Origin: Sediminitomix flava
GTDB taxonomy: Bacteria > Bacteroidota > Bacteroidia > Cytophagales > Flammeovirgaceae
Length of the DNA: 64,000 nt
Assembly (NCBI RefSeq): GCF_003149185.1
Contig: NZ_QGDO01000011.1
Location: 62,001-126,000, forward strand
Direction: 5' to 3'
Shown piece by piece: positions 44,901 through 53,398 of the stretch. Position 1 is the first letter of the stretch, and each line of letters begins with the position of its first letter. The position numbers and the translations under genes are program-made. Below the pieces are notes generated by a model that had not been told where the DNA came from, ran no database searches, and was given only the letters and a program-made list of their open reading frames with translations.

Positions 44901-45609
44901 CATGAAATCAATATCTGATGACATGAAAATGAAGAAATTCTTGAAATATGACTTCAACAGATATTTGAGAGGTAGATCAAGTGAAGTTGAAAAAGAGAAA
45001 CCACTTTATAAAGCAAACAGTGATCAAGGATATATCCATTACGGAAAAGGTAGTGTGGTACTTTATGCCCTACAAGACTACATCGGAGAAGAAAATGTCA
45101 ATCTTGCTTTAAGAGACTTCTTGGGAGAATTCAGGTATAAAGAACCTCCTTATCCGACTTCTTTAGACTTCCTTCGTCATTTAGAGAAGCAAGTACCAGA
45201 CTCATTGGCTTACCTTGTAGATGATTGGTTTAAAGAAATTACTTTGTATGACTTTAGACTTCAAGAAGCAACAGTTAGTAAAACAGCTGATGAAAAGTTT
45301 AGGGTAAAAATGAAAATTGATGCCTCAAAGCTAAAAGCTGATTCGCTTGGTACTGAAAATGAAGTTCCGATTAATGATTGGGTTGATATTGGGGTTTATG
45401 CCGATGCTGATGAAGAAAAACTACTTTACTTCGAAAGAGTAAAAGTTGATCAGAAAGAGCAGTTCTTTGAGTTTACTGTCAATGAAAAGCCACTTAAAGC
45501 AGCTATTGATCCTCGTAGATTACTGATCGAAAGAGTAATCAAAGACAATGTCAAATCTTTAGAGGAAGTTGATTCTGAAAAAGAAGATTTACTCGCAAAA
45601 TCTGAATAA
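41992..45609 (+). CDS. ABC-2 permease fused to M1-family aminopeptidase
   Basis: The first half (to about residue 600) holds two sets of about six membrane helices. The second half is an M1 metallopeptidase domain (about 620-1100). The zinc motif is HEMAH at 936-940, followed by the Glu of LTEAFAEYS (Glu960). That gives an HExxH-x19-E spacing, one residue longer than the usual x18. The GAMEN-like exopeptidase segment reads GTMPYSEAFGF. Such fusions recur in Bacteroidota with an ABC ATPase gene directly upstream, as here. The peptidase domain is probably periplasmic and may trim a transported peptide, but the substrate is not known. A terminator follows. Confidence 0.92.
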   Translation: MFLEIFLKEVKGGLKQPMVYVFIFVLGLLSTAAVVSDSVMIGGSAGAVFRNAPHIVTFYISILSIFGILASTAFFNNAALRDFNNQFNEILFSTPIKKSAYFWGRFLGAFFLATLPYLGVYLAFIIGKELGPVAGWMPAERFGPTPWKAFLNTYLLFVLPNTLFAGSLVFALASKFRSTLISFGGALFILMGYAIGLSLMSDIENETMAALVDMFAVSTFTHVSRYFTTVEKNTTVVAFEGLMLYNRLIWTSIGLLITVLAYITFSPKARNIGKKSKKEEVIDSVADQISKPNVLPRFGTSLTWLQWKSIFAINFRSMIKSNLMKILSIYVLIEFIANVWGGFEYFGLQSYPVTYKMLSVIQTSISILFAVSMVFYSGELVWRDREAKLNEVIDATPHNSFISLSAKAFALISMLSVILIGMIFFAAGYQLINGYTRFEFDVYFTVLFLDTFPGFMIWIFVCILIQVLVNHKYIAYFVSILIMFGSEILMSVFDVQSRMIDIGSAPNITYSDISGLGPGLSSTIWFTIYWVLFGLLALFKAGFFWNRGTTKTFPVRIKLAVQQMKGGNAIAFYGLSVLWIGVASFVYYNTQVLNPYDTTDQREQSQVDYEKEYKKYTDLPIPSLTDVTYHIDIFPHQRDVFVKADLKLVNKQENPIDTLLYVYSDDWKPTFEIPNSKEIFHNEDDGVIMFQLDQTLEQGDTIDLVLKTEYVTEGFQNGRGNTSIVKNGTFINNLTILPKLGYYEGIEISDKNKRKKYDLPEKEQMPELQADCSETCLRNYLSNGRSDWVNAQTFISTSDDQIAVAPGSLVKEWTKEGRKYYHYKVDHPSLDFASFVSAQFEVKKKKWNDVDIEIYYDKDHGQNVDVMIDAVERSLIYYSENFAPYEHKQARIIEFPRYSTFAQAFPGTMPYSEAFGFIINLEDETENNVIDAVIAHEMAHQWWAHQEIGAEMEGGTMLTEAFAEYSSLMVMKSISDDMKMKKFLKYDFNRYLRGRSSEVEKEKPLYKANSDQGYIHYGKGSVVLYALQDYIGEENVNLALRDFLGEFRYKEPPYPTSLDFLRHLEKQVPDSLAYLVDDWFKEITLYDFRLQEATVSKTADEKFRVKMKIDASKLKADSLGTENEVPINDWVDIGVYADADEEKLLYFERVKVDQKEQFFEFTVNEKPLKAAIDPRRLLIERVIKDNVKSLEEVDSEKEDLLAKSE

Positions 45610-45633
45610 CCAACTCATTTATAGATAAATGAA

Positions 45634-45668
45634 GCCCGATTAGTAATTGTACTGATCGGGCATTTTTT
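45634..45668 (+). terminator. Rho-independent terminator after the permease/M1 fusion
   Basis: GCCCGAT (45634-45640) pairs with ATCGGGC (45655-45661), with a further AGTA/TACT pair inside, followed by a T-run. Confidence 0.82.
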
Positions 45669-45848
45669 ATTATAATAAATTTAGAGATAGCAAGATTTAA
45701 AGATTGATTAGCATTCAATCTATATTTTTAAGTATTGATCTCTTCAACTTTTGCTAAAAATGAAATTATAGTAAACTTTCTGACTTTACTTTTCACTTGT
45801 CCCAAATGTTTACCTATTTCGGATAAATCTATTTCAAACTTTTTGATT

Positions 45849-46664
45849 ATGAATACTAAAAAACTTTACACCCTTACACACCTAACTATTGCATCAATTT
45901 TCGTTACACTTCTTACCCTTGGTTCTTGTCAAAAGAAACAAGAAACTGCAACTGAGGCAAAGACCGAAACTGTAGAAGAAGTTGTAACTGAAGAAGTAAA
46001 AGAAGAAGCTACTACTCCTGAAACTAAAGCAGTTGCGGCACCACAAAAAACACAAGTGAGTGCTAGTACTTCTAAAGAATCAACTTCTACTTCTGTGACA
46101 GCAGAATCTCCTGAAGTAAAAGAAATCAAAGCTGAACCTAAGGTATTTACACTTGCCTCAGGCGGTATGATTGATGTAAAATTGGATGGAGAACTTTCTA
46201 CTGATTCGGTAAAAGTAGGTAACGTCTTTAGTGCACTCGTTACAAAAGATGTTGTTGCAGATGATGCAACAGTTATCCCTGCTGGTTCGGTCGTAAAAGG
46301 AGAAATTACCAAAGTTAAGAATGAGAAAAAACTAGGTGGAAAATCTCACATTGAGCTTACACTTAAAACGGTTACACTAAGCGGAGCTGATTATGCACTT
46401 GTAACAAAAGCGCTTTACTTTGAGGGCAAAAATAAAATTGGTAAAACAGCTCTTAATGCTGGTGTAGGTGCTGCTGCTGGTGCTTTAGCTGGTAACTTGG
46501 GTAGTAAAAAAGGAAACAAAACTAAAGGAACTCTTATTGGTGCCGCTGCTGGTGCTGCTGCTGGTGTTGGTGCTACAGCTCTTGGCAAAAAAGGTTCTTA
46601 TACATTGGAAAGCGGAATGGAATTGTCTTTCGAACTTACTGACAATGTAGAAATCACGATGTAA
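45849..46664 (+). CDS. Lipoprotein with glycine-zipper C-terminal region
   Basis: I start at ATG 45849, giving a signal peptide with lipobox LTLGSC. The longer frame from 45735 would place 38 residues ahead of it. Residues 25-100 are a low-complexity Glu/Thr/Ser/Ala linker, probably reaching through the periplasm. A beta-rich domain follows (DGELSTDSVKVGNVFSALV, AGSVVKGEITKVKNEKK). A glycine-zipper hairpin comes next (ALNAGVGAAAGALAGNLGSK then GTLIGAAAGAAAGVGATALG), of the kind that inserts into or packs on a membrane. No family was assigned. A bidirectional terminator follows. Confidence 0.75.
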   Translation: MNTKKLYTLTHLTIASIFVTLLTLGSCQKKQETATEAKTETVEEVVTEEVKEEATTPETKAVAAPQKTQVSASTSKESTSTSVTAESPEVKEIKAEPKVFTLASGGMIDVKLDGELSTDSVKVGNVFSALVTKDVVADDATVIPAGSVVKGEITKVKNEKKLGGKSHIELTLKTVTLSGADYALVTKALYFEGKNKIGKTALNAGVGAAAGALAGNLGSKKGNKTKGTLIGAAAGAAAGVGATALGKKGSYTLESGMELSFELTDNVEITM

Positions 46665-46686
46665 TTTCTTATTTCGTTATTTCCAT

Positions 46687-46724
46687 AAAAAATCCCTAGC
46701 CCAAAACTGAGCTAGGGATTTTTT
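46687..46724. terminator. Bidirectional terminator between the glycine-zipper lipoprotein and DUF2339 genes
   Basis: AAAAAATCCCTAGC (46687-46700) pairs with GCTAGGGATTTTTT (46711-46724) over a 10-base loop and works in both directions. Confidence 0.9.
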
Positions 46725-46725
46725 T

Positions 46726-49695
46726 CTATTTCATTCGTTCTTTCAACTTCACATAAGCAAAGGAGGCAACCAAGAGCAATACTCCCAGGCCAATAAATAC
46801 CATTATCTTTTGTGGCATCGCTAAATCAATAGTATCATAGAATACCACCTTCAATAAGGTACTTGCAAAAAATCCGATTGAAATCTTTACAAATAACTTA
46901 TCTGCTGATCTCAAATAAATAAATATAAGTACGATTGCATTTAAACCTAAAAAGAGGGTAAACAATGCACCAAATGCATCGAAGTGGAATCGTTCTAACA
47001 AAGTCAGTACTGAAGATATGAGCTGCAACTGAAGTACTATAAAAGTCCAAGGAAAATGCTTACGCAAACTATCTTCTAAAGCTCTCTGATAAACCGAGTA
47101 CATGTAGTATACATAAACGACCAATAGTACTGTATATAAAATAGGTATCCATATACTGTTAGAGAAGAGAACAACTGCACTAAACAAACCAAATACACTT
47201 GCCAAAGCATAATTCCAGTGTTCTGTAGCTTTAAATACAGCTACATACTTATTTGTATATAACATAGCTAAGAGGCTCATTGAGATTCCTATTCCTATCC
47301 AAGCCTCCGTATTGTTGTCAAATTGCCATACTGAGAGTAATACAATTACTAAATAAGGTGTGAGTATTTGTAGAAAACGATAATAAGATTTCTCTAGCTT
47401 TTCAGCATTGTATCCTTTTTCAAATAAAATAAGTGAAACCAGTACCAACGAAAGAACTAAATAGTTTAGCTCATTTTTGAATGGGAATAAATAACATACA
47501 CCTACGAATAGAATATATACCTCGGTTTTTATCGCTCTATATTTCACTTTTTTAGCGATTGCATACGGTATTAATATAGATATACTAGCAACTACACTCA
47601 ACCATTCAGGATAATGCCTATAAACTGATTTTATAATAGCAACTGGAATAAGTAAGAAAAAGGCTCCCCACAAATGATATAGAATGGTATAAAGCTCACT
47701 TTTCTTATCCATTTTCATGAGCTGATAAATCATTCTTAAGCCCCACAAACTTAAGAAACACTCAATCATTGCAAACTTTCCATACATCAACTGTCCTGCA
47801 AAGTAAGCGTGCCCTACTGTCATGGCTGAATTTGTAATCCCAATTCCTAGTACAGCCAATGAAGTCAGTGATAAATATGCCGTATACTTATTTTTGAAAT
47901 ATTTATGCCATCCAAACATACCTACTGCTTGAATTGGAGCTAATACACAAGCCCACATTCCCATGAATTGGAAGGCTACTACATTAAAGACGATAATTGC
48001 CCAAAGTGGTATGATTTCTTTCGTGACCTTAAACCAAACTTGCTCATCTCCTTCCAGTTCATTTTTTTTCCACTCAATCACTCTCCAAACAATCGTTAGT
48101 AAGAGCCCAAGTGCAAAGAAATTATAGAAACTATCTTGTGCTAAGCCCAACTCCCAATTGGTCACTAATGCTGAACTCTGGTAAAGTAATTTCCCAACAG
48201 CAAAAAGAAACAGTAACCACGCTTCTTTTCGTAAAGCCTTCATTTGGAAAGTAAAACCGAAAATCATGAGCAGTACGGCTTCCAATCCCCAGAAAAAGCC
48301 CATCATACTATGCTCAAACAAGGCAGGTATTGCCAAGCCTACAAAAGTAGAAATAATTGTGAGTAAGGCTACTTTTATTCGGTTATCAAGTCTGCTCCAC
48401 AAGAACTTTAAACCTATACCAAAAACAGCTGCATTTCCTAAATATAAAAGTCCTAAAATGAACTGTTGTTCGATCAGACTCTGATACAAATTGAACAGTA
48501 AAAAGCCTAAAGATCCACAGAGAACTAACAGATCAGTAGTTTTCCAATTGTATTTTAACTTCCCTTTTTCAAAAACTACAAAGAAGAAAAAGAGGTAAGC
48601 AAACAGATGGTCATAAGCAACAAATAATAACTGATTTGGTCGCTGCTCAAATACCGAATATTCTAATAGAAATACTGAATTCAGAAATGCTAAATAAAAG
48701 AGTCCTCGCCATGCTATTCGTTCTGAAATTAGAATTGCACCTAAGGTTAAAAACCACAAGTATAAAAAGTACAATTGCCCATTTTCTGTAGAGGATAAAT
48801 AAAATGGCGCATAAGCACCTCCAAACAAGAATAATACAGCTATGATTTTCGCTTCCAGTCTAAGTGCTAAGAACACTCCAAGTCCTGTATTCAGCACTAC
48901 CAAAATAAAGCCTAAGAGGCTGGATGACAAAGAAGGAAACTCTCCTAATCCACTCATAAAGTAGATCATAAGATAATTGAGGGCTAAGCCTAAGCCCACC
49001 AAAGCAGAGCCAAAATCTTCATACTTTTGATCTCTGAAAAATAATCGAAATCCAACTACAATCACGGCTACTCCCGATAAGAACCCGCTACCAACTTTCA
49101 CGACCTCTGCCCATTTCCCAAATTTAGGTAAAGCATATTGCATGAGGTATCCAAAACCAAATAACATGGCAACAACCCCTGCCAAAGTCATAAAGAGAAT
49201 CGGTAGCTTCCCTTCTTTCTTATATCGAAAATAAATACCCGATAATAGCCCGAACGCTTCTGAGATAGGAGCTAACCAAGGCAATACATTTTTCCACTCA
49301 AATGTTGATTGCTCTCTTACTTCAGACTCAACTTCCGCTACTCTTTCTTCTTCCTTGTCTTCAATCGGAGGTGGAGTTACTGCTATATTTTGAGGCTTTA
49401 CTTTTCGTATTTCTTCATTTCTCCGATCCGCAAGGGTAAGCTCTAGTTGCTCTTCTTCTTTAGGGACAAAAGCTGCCTTCTCTTTTTCAAGCTGATTTAA
49501 ATAGAAACCTCTAAGCGTACTGAGTTCTTTACGAAGTTCAACCATTTTGGTATTTAACTCACGCTCCAAAACCCGTTGTTTATTACTTACATTTTCTAAG
49601 GCATCAGCATAGGCCATCAATGGTTTCCCACATGATCTGCATAAAAAAACATCTGCTTCATTTTGCGTTCCACATGCAGTACATTCATTCATCAT
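46726..49695 (-). CDS. DUF2339-family membrane protein with N-terminal zinc ribbon, 989 aa
   Basis: The N-terminus has two C-x-x-C pairs (CTAC near residue 5 and CRSC near 19) that form a zinc ribbon, then a coiled coil (about 35-80). The rest is about 25 membrane helices in a DUF2339 arrangement, starting with ISEAFGLLSGIYFRYKKEG. The function of DUF2339 is unknown. A zinc ribbon plus coiled coil would sit in the cytoplasm and could bind a partner. The gene is single, and its terminator is shared with the convergent lipoprotein gene. Confidence 0.85.
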   Translation of the reverse strand: MMNECTACGTQNEADVFLCRSCGKPLMAYADALENVSNKQRVLERELNTKMVELRKELSTLRGFYLNQLEKEKAAFVPKEEEQLELTLADRRNEEIRKVKPQNIAVTPPPIEDKEEERVAEVESEVREQSTFEWKNVLPWLAPISEAFGLLSGIYFRYKKEGKLPILFMTLAGVVAMLFGFGYLMQYALPKFGKWAEVVKVGSGFLSGVAVIVVGFRLFFRDQKYEDFGSALVGLGLALNYLMIYFMSGLGEFPSLSSSLLGFILVVLNTGLGVFLALRLEAKIIAVLFLFGGAYAPFYLSSTENGQLYFLYLWFLTLGAILISERIAWRGLFYLAFLNSVFLLEYSVFEQRPNQLLFVAYDHLFAYLFFFFVVFEKGKLKYNWKTTDLLVLCGSLGFLLFNLYQSLIEQQFILGLLYLGNAAVFGIGLKFLWSRLDNRIKVALLTIISTFVGLAIPALFEHSMMGFFWGLEAVLLMIFGFTFQMKALRKEAWLLFLFAVGKLLYQSSALVTNWELGLAQDSFYNFFALGLLLTIVWRVIEWKKNELEGDEQVWFKVTKEIIPLWAIIVFNVVAFQFMGMWACVLAPIQAVGMFGWHKYFKNKYTAYLSLTSLAVLGIGITNSAMTVGHAYFAGQLMYGKFAMIECFLSLWGLRMIYQLMKMDKKSELYTILYHLWGAFFLLIPVAIIKSVYRHYPEWLSVVASISILIPYAIAKKVKYRAIKTEVYILFVGVCYLFPFKNELNYLVLSLVLVSLILFEKGYNAEKLEKSYYRFLQILTPYLVIVLLSVWQFDNNTEAWIGIGISMSLLAMLYTNKYVAVFKATEHWNYALASVFGLFSAVVLFSNSIWIPILYTVLLVVYVYYMYSVYQRALEDSLRKHFPWTFIVLQLQLISSVLTLLERFHFDAFGALFTLFLGLNAIVLIFIYLRSADKLFVKISIGFFASTLLKVVFYDTIDLAMPQKIMVFIGLGVLLLVASFAYVKLKERMK

Positions 49696-49939
49696 AAGCT
49701 AAAAAATTTAGTCTTTCTCCTCATTCTCAAAAAGTAAAGAATCTGGAGTATATCGTGGAAGTTATAAACATAAATTGAATTGACAAAAGACAAAACAGGA
49801 TGTAAACCTCCTAAATCATGTTAGAGATAGGCATTCTGAATATAAACATTGTTAAATACAGCAAGAGATCACATCTCTTTTGGAGTATTAACTGTCTTAA
49901 GAAAAAACAGGATTAAGACCATACAACATACCAACGAAT

Positions 49940-50674
49940 ATGAAAAAGAACTTATCAATACTATTACTATGCTTAATGCCCTTCTTTGTTTGGGCACAAG
50001 AGCGTCATTCATCTGACCCTATGATAAAAGTAGAAGGCTATGCTACCGTAAAACAAGTACCCAAACTGATGAACATTAATATCACTATCAGTCAAGAAGA
50101 TATTGCCTACGATATGGCTGTACAGAAGGTACAAGAGAAGCTCAGCAAAATGAAAGAGAATTTTAAGAATGCGAGCTTAGATGAAGAACTAATTAAAGCT
50201 ACTTCATTCAGAGTAGATGAGCGTTTTGAGTATCGTGATGGAAAGAGAAAATTGATGGGCTATAATGCAGTCATGGATCTTTCTGTAAAAACAGAATACA
50301 ATGCACAGACAAGCTACAAGGCTGTAGCCGCACTTACAGAAGATAAAGAATTTGTACGTTTTAGTATTGGTTTTGAGCTTTCTGATGATCAAAAAACAGC
50401 TTTAAAAGAAGAAGCTTTGAAAAAAGCAGTAGCAGACGCAAAAGCAAAAGCACAAATTCTGGCAGAAGCTGCAGGAGCTAAACTTGGAGACTTAAACAGC
50501 ATAAGATACGGACATACAGACGAACACTATAGACCTTCTCCTCGTGCCTTTGCCAAAGGTGAAGTAATGGCTATGGAAGCTCAGTCTGCAAATATGGGTG
50601 GAAATCTAGAATTGAACCCAAAAGAGATCGAAATCTCGAATAGAGTAATGATGAAATGGGAAATTGAAGACTAA
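49940..50674 (+). CDS. SIMPL (DUF541) domain periplasmic protein
   Basis: The signal peptide (LSILLLCLMPFFVWAQ) directs export. The mature protein matches SIMPL/DUF541: IKVEGYATVKQVPKLMNINITISQED near the start, a central FEYRDGKRKLMGYNAVMDLSVKT, and the helix ALKKAVADAKAKAQILAEAAGAKLGDLNSIRYG. In other bacteria such proteins form periplasmic oligomers and protect against oxidative stress, but no precise role is proven. Full length (244 aa) is typical. Confidence 0.92.
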   Translation: MKKNLSILLLCLMPFFVWAQERHSSDPMIKVEGYATVKQVPKLMNINITISQEDIAYDMAVQKVQEKLSKMKENFKNASLDEELIKATSFRVDERFEYRDGKRKLMGYNAVMDLSVKTEYNAQTSYKAVAALTEDKEFVRFSIGFELSDDQKTALKEEALKKAVADAKAKAQILAEAAGAKLGDLNSIRYGHTDEHYRPSPRAFAKGEVMAMEAQSANMGGNLELNPKEIEISNRVMMKWEIED

Positions 50675-50730
50675 CAAACTTAAACACACTTTAATAAAAC
50701 AGTATATTTAAATTTCTTCTTTCTCTTAGT

Positions 50731-50770
50731 AAGCCTCCTTTCTAATTTTTAGAATTGGGGGCTTTTGCTT
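50731..50770 (+). terminator. Probable terminator after the SIMPL gene
   Basis: AAGCCTCC (50731-50738) pairs with GGGGGCTT (50757-50764) with one wobble, ending in T-rich sequence. Confidence 0.6.
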
Positions 50771-50792
50771 TTCCTATTTATCTCTAAAAAAT

Positions 50793-50822
50793 AAAGCTCA
50801 AATCAGTTACGATCCGAGCTTT
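50793..50822 (-). terminator. Terminator of the J-domain-like gene
   Basis: AAAGCTC (50793-50799) pairs with GAGCTTT (50816-50822). On the minus strand it is followed by ATTTTTT. Confidence 0.65.
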
Positions 50823-50868
50823 TTAAATTTCATAAGACTAGAGATTTGAACAGATTAAATTACTCATC

Positions 50869-51102
50869 TTAACCATTCTCCCCTTCATCAAGAGTTCTGT
50901 CATAAGCCGTTCGTTTCTCAGTATCTGAAAGCACTTTGTAAGCATTTTCAATTTCTAGAAACTGTTGCTTTTCTGAAGCCCCTAACTCTCCATCAATCCT
51001 CAATTGATCAAACTTGAGTAAGAAACCAATATAAGCTTCCTTAACTTCTTCTGATGCACATCCCCGCCTAAGCCCTAAAAGCCTATAATAGTCTGCATTC
51101 AT
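50869..51102 (-). CDS. J-domain-like protein lacking the HPD motif, 77 aa
   Basis: The sequence aligns along its length with a DnaJ J-domain: DYYRLLGLRRGCASEEVKEAY for helix I-II, then FLEIENAYKVLSDTEKRTAYDR for helices III-IV. However, the invariant His-Pro-Asp between helices II and III is replaced by Phe-Asp-Gln (residues 31-33, in LLKFDQLR). It is therefore a J-like protein that should not stimulate Hsp70 ATPase in the usual way. There is no Gly/Phe region, zinc finger or client-binding domain. It may be a regulatory J-like subunit, or a free-standing domain with a different partner. The gene has its own terminator. Confidence 0.8.
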   Translation of the reverse strand: MNADYYRLLGLRRGCASEEVKEAYIGFLLKFDQLRIDGELGASEKQQFLEIENAYKVLSDTEKRTAYDRTLDEGENG

Positions 51103-51426
51103 TTTAGTTAAAAAATTTAGTTTTATAACCCTTCTTTTAAATTCTAAAAAAAATCCATAACAACCTATAAAATCAACAAAAATTAATTTGAATTTAACAT
51201 TGTGCTATCGAATCAAAATCATAAATAGAAATATGGTTTTCAGTATCTACAGGGATTTTTATTCTATTCTATACAATCTCCGACTCTATGATTTTGGAAC
51301 TTGTACTTTCTTATCGAAATATTGAAAAACTTCTATATTTTAAGTAAAACTAATGCCAATTACATCTACACTTTTTGAAGAACAACTAACTTAAACAGTC
51401 GATAATTAACATTAACCCAAACCTTC
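51103..51426. other. Divergent intergenic region, nothing firm recognised
   Basis: This AT-rich stretch lies between the J-domain-like gene and the DUF4136 gene. It has TATGATTTTGGAAC near 51286, which shares TTTTGGAAC with the region upstream of the tviB-like gene. It also has AACATTAACCCAAA, shared with the region before 10274. Neither has a clear meaning. Confidence 0.4.
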
Positions 51427-52095
51427 ATGAAGTACCCAAAACTTCAAACTATATACCTAATCGTAGCTAGTGCTCTCTTCTTTGTTTCTTGTTACCCCGA
51501 TGAACCCGATAATATTTCAGAGCTTGACATTGTAGGGACTACTTTTGATCCCGAATACGATTTTTCAGAAATAGAAACCTACTTCCTTCCAGATTCAGTA
51601 GTTCATATCGAAGACTTGACACGTTCGTCTAACAATGTGAATATCACTCGTGATATTGATGATGTCATCTTAGAGACAGTCAAAGAAAATTTAGATGCTC
51701 TCGGCTATATGGAGTTAGAAACAGAAGATACTTCTCAGGTGGATGTTGTCATTCAAGTTTCAGCCTTTTCAACCACTAATACCAGTATTTTTGATCCTTA
51801 TGATTGGTGGGGATATTGGGGATGGTACCCAGGCTGGGGTGGTTATCCTGGCTATGGTCCGGGTTGGGGCTATTTCTATCCTTGGGGACCTCCTATTATT
51901 TACTCTTACAGCACAGGAACAGTACTCATCGAGATGGTTGATCCTAATAACCCAATGACCAATGATGAAGAAGTGCCTTTGGTTTGGCTTGCCGCTATCA
52001 ATGGACTGCTCAGTAGTAATCCTGGCTCAAACCAAAACAGAGTCGTCAATGCAATCAACCAAGCTTTCGAACAATCTCCTTACCTCAATGACTGA
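51427..52095 (+). CDS. DUF4136 lipoprotein with aromatic Trp/Gly/Tyr-rich insert
   Basis: A signal peptide ends in the lipobox FFVSC. The body matches DUF4136: DPEYDFSEIETYFLPDSVV near the start, VILETVKENLDALGYMELE, and the C-terminal helix QNRVVNAINQAFEQSPY. In the middle (about residues 122-155) is an unusual aromatic stretch built of WG, YPG, GYG and PW units. DUF4136 function is unknown; outer-membrane attachment is expected. It is followed 8 bases later by a beta-barrel gene, so the pair is likely co-transcribed. Confidence 0.87.
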   Translation: MKYPKLQTIYLIVASALFFVSCYPDEPDNISELDIVGTTFDPEYDFSEIETYFLPDSVVHIEDLTRSSNNVNITRDIDDVILETVKENLDALGYMELETEDTSQVDVVIQVSAFSTTNTSIFDPYDWWGYWGWYPGWGGYPGYGPGWGYFYPWGPPIIYSYSTGTVLIEMVDPNNPMTNDEEVPLVWLAAINGLLSSNPGSNQNRVVNAINQAFEQSPYLND

Positions 52096-52103
52096 TCTTA
52101 GTT

Positions 52104-52706
52104 ATGAAAAATATAATTAGATATACCCTTATTACTTTCTGTCTGGCTTTCAGCATTCAGAATAGTTCTGCTCAGATGTATAGTTCTTTGACTTATGATG
52201 TTTCCTTCCCTCTCAGTCATGAAGTCATTGACTTTATTGACGATACGAGTTGGAGAGGTTTTACATTCAAGGTTGGTGGAGAAATCACAGAAAATATAGG
52301 TGCAGGTATTTATTCTGGCTGGTATGTGTTTAATGAAAAAGTAAGGGGAGAACAGATCACAACAGATATAAGTACACTATCGGGCGTTCAATTCCGCTAC
52401 ATTAATATTGTTCCAATTATGGCTGATGTTCACTACAGAATGGCTAACTCTGGCGATTGGACTCCATACGGTTCTTTAGGAATTGGTACATACTTCTTCA
52501 AGCACACTACAGATGTTGGTATTCTGAGAATAAGCGATGACGAATGGCATTTTGGGTTGGCTCCTGAAGTTGGTGTTGCTTATCATTTAAGAGAGAATAG
52601 TCATCTGCTTCTTAGTATCAGATATAATCATGCATTTCCTACAAAGGATTGGAATACACAATCTTTCTTTCAAATAAATGTAGGTCTGATGTGGTCTGAG
52701 TGGTAA
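52104..52706 (+). CDS. Outer-membrane beta-barrel protein, 200 aa
   Basis: A signal peptide (ITFCLAFSIQNSSAQ) is followed by an eight-strand-like pattern, with FTFKVGGEITENIGAGIYSGW, IVPIMADVHYRM, GDWTPYGSLGIGTYFFKH and WHFGLAPEVGVAYHL. The end is FFQINVGLMWSEW, with an aromatic terminal residue. This is the OmpA-like/OmpW-like small barrel type found in many Bacteroidota. It lies 8 bases after the DUF4136 lipoprotein and probably pairs with it. Confidence 0.82.
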   Translation: MKNIIRYTLITFCLAFSIQNSSAQMYSSLTYDVSFPLSHEVIDFIDDTSWRGFTFKVGGEITENIGAGIYSGWYVFNEKVRGEQITTDISTLSGVQFRYINIVPIMADVHYRMANSGDWTPYGSLGIGTYFFKHTTDVGILRISDDEWHFGLAPEVGVAYHLRENSHLLLSIRYNHAFPTKDWNTQSFFQINVGLMWSEW

Positions 52707-52815
52707 GACACATGTTTGATGTTACGCTATTTTTTTTTCATTTTAGTATAAATGAAATATAGGTATTGATTTTCAATTCTATAGTCATTTTTCATTTACC
52801 CAAATACTAAATCTG

Positions 52816-53397
52816 ATGAAAAATAGATTCCTTAAATCACTAATTCTACTAATTATTAGCTTTCTACCTATCCGATGCACCAACTGCAATTGTGATAATG
52901 AGTATAGATATTTTGACATCACCGATATGAGTGCTGTTCAGTATAATGTAAACGATCAAAGTGGTTTTCAAACCATATCAAATGGACAAACCGTAAACAT
53001 TACAGACTTCAGAATCGGTTATAAATTCGACACAGAACTACTTAGCGCTATTCAAGCTCGATCTTTCAGTTTAACTCAAGAAGTATTTGCATGTGACTGT
53101 TATGCTATTGAGCGCTCTAAGGAAGAACGTTTTGTATCCCTATCATTTATCACAAACTATGATTTTGATGAGAATCATCAAGCGGGTTCTAGCATCAATG
53201 ACCTCCTTCAAAATGGCTCCTTAAACTTAGAAGAGTATTTAAATTATACTGAACCCATAGTTTTTAAAGAAGATATATTCGAGTTAAAAAGTCCTCCTAC
53301 TCTTTCAAACAAATTTAAATTCACAGTGATAGCGACTCTTAGTAATGGAGAAATTTATAGCTCAGAAAGTGAAGAAGTTACAATTCAAGCAGAATAA
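52816..53397 (+). CDS. Secreted or lipoprotein of unknown function, 193 aa
   Basis: The signal peptide is followed by a Cys-rich start (IRCTNCNCDNEY). The first Cys may be a lipidation site, although the preceding residues (P-I-R) do not fit a good lipobox. The mature part is a beta-rich domain with two further close cysteines (ACDCYAIERS). I recognise no family with confidence. It lies downstream of the barrel gene after 109 bases and has a clear terminator. Confidence 0.68.
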   Translation: MKNRFLKSLILLIISFLPIRCTNCNCDNEYRYFDITDMSAVQYNVNDQSGFQTISNGQTVNITDFRIGYKFDTELLSAIQARSFSLTQEVFACDCYAIERSKEERFVSLSFITNYDFDENHQAGSSINDLLQNGSLNLEEYLNYTEPIVFKEDIFELKSPPTLSNKFKFTVIATLSNGEIYSSESEEVTIQAE

Positions 53398-53398
53398 A

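Noticed and set aside
45929-46312. 127-aa minus-strand frame with Ser/Thr/Val-rich sequence
   Set aside because: It mirrors the low-complexity Glu/Thr/Ala linker of the glycine-zipper lipoprotein on the plus strand, so the composition is a by-product.
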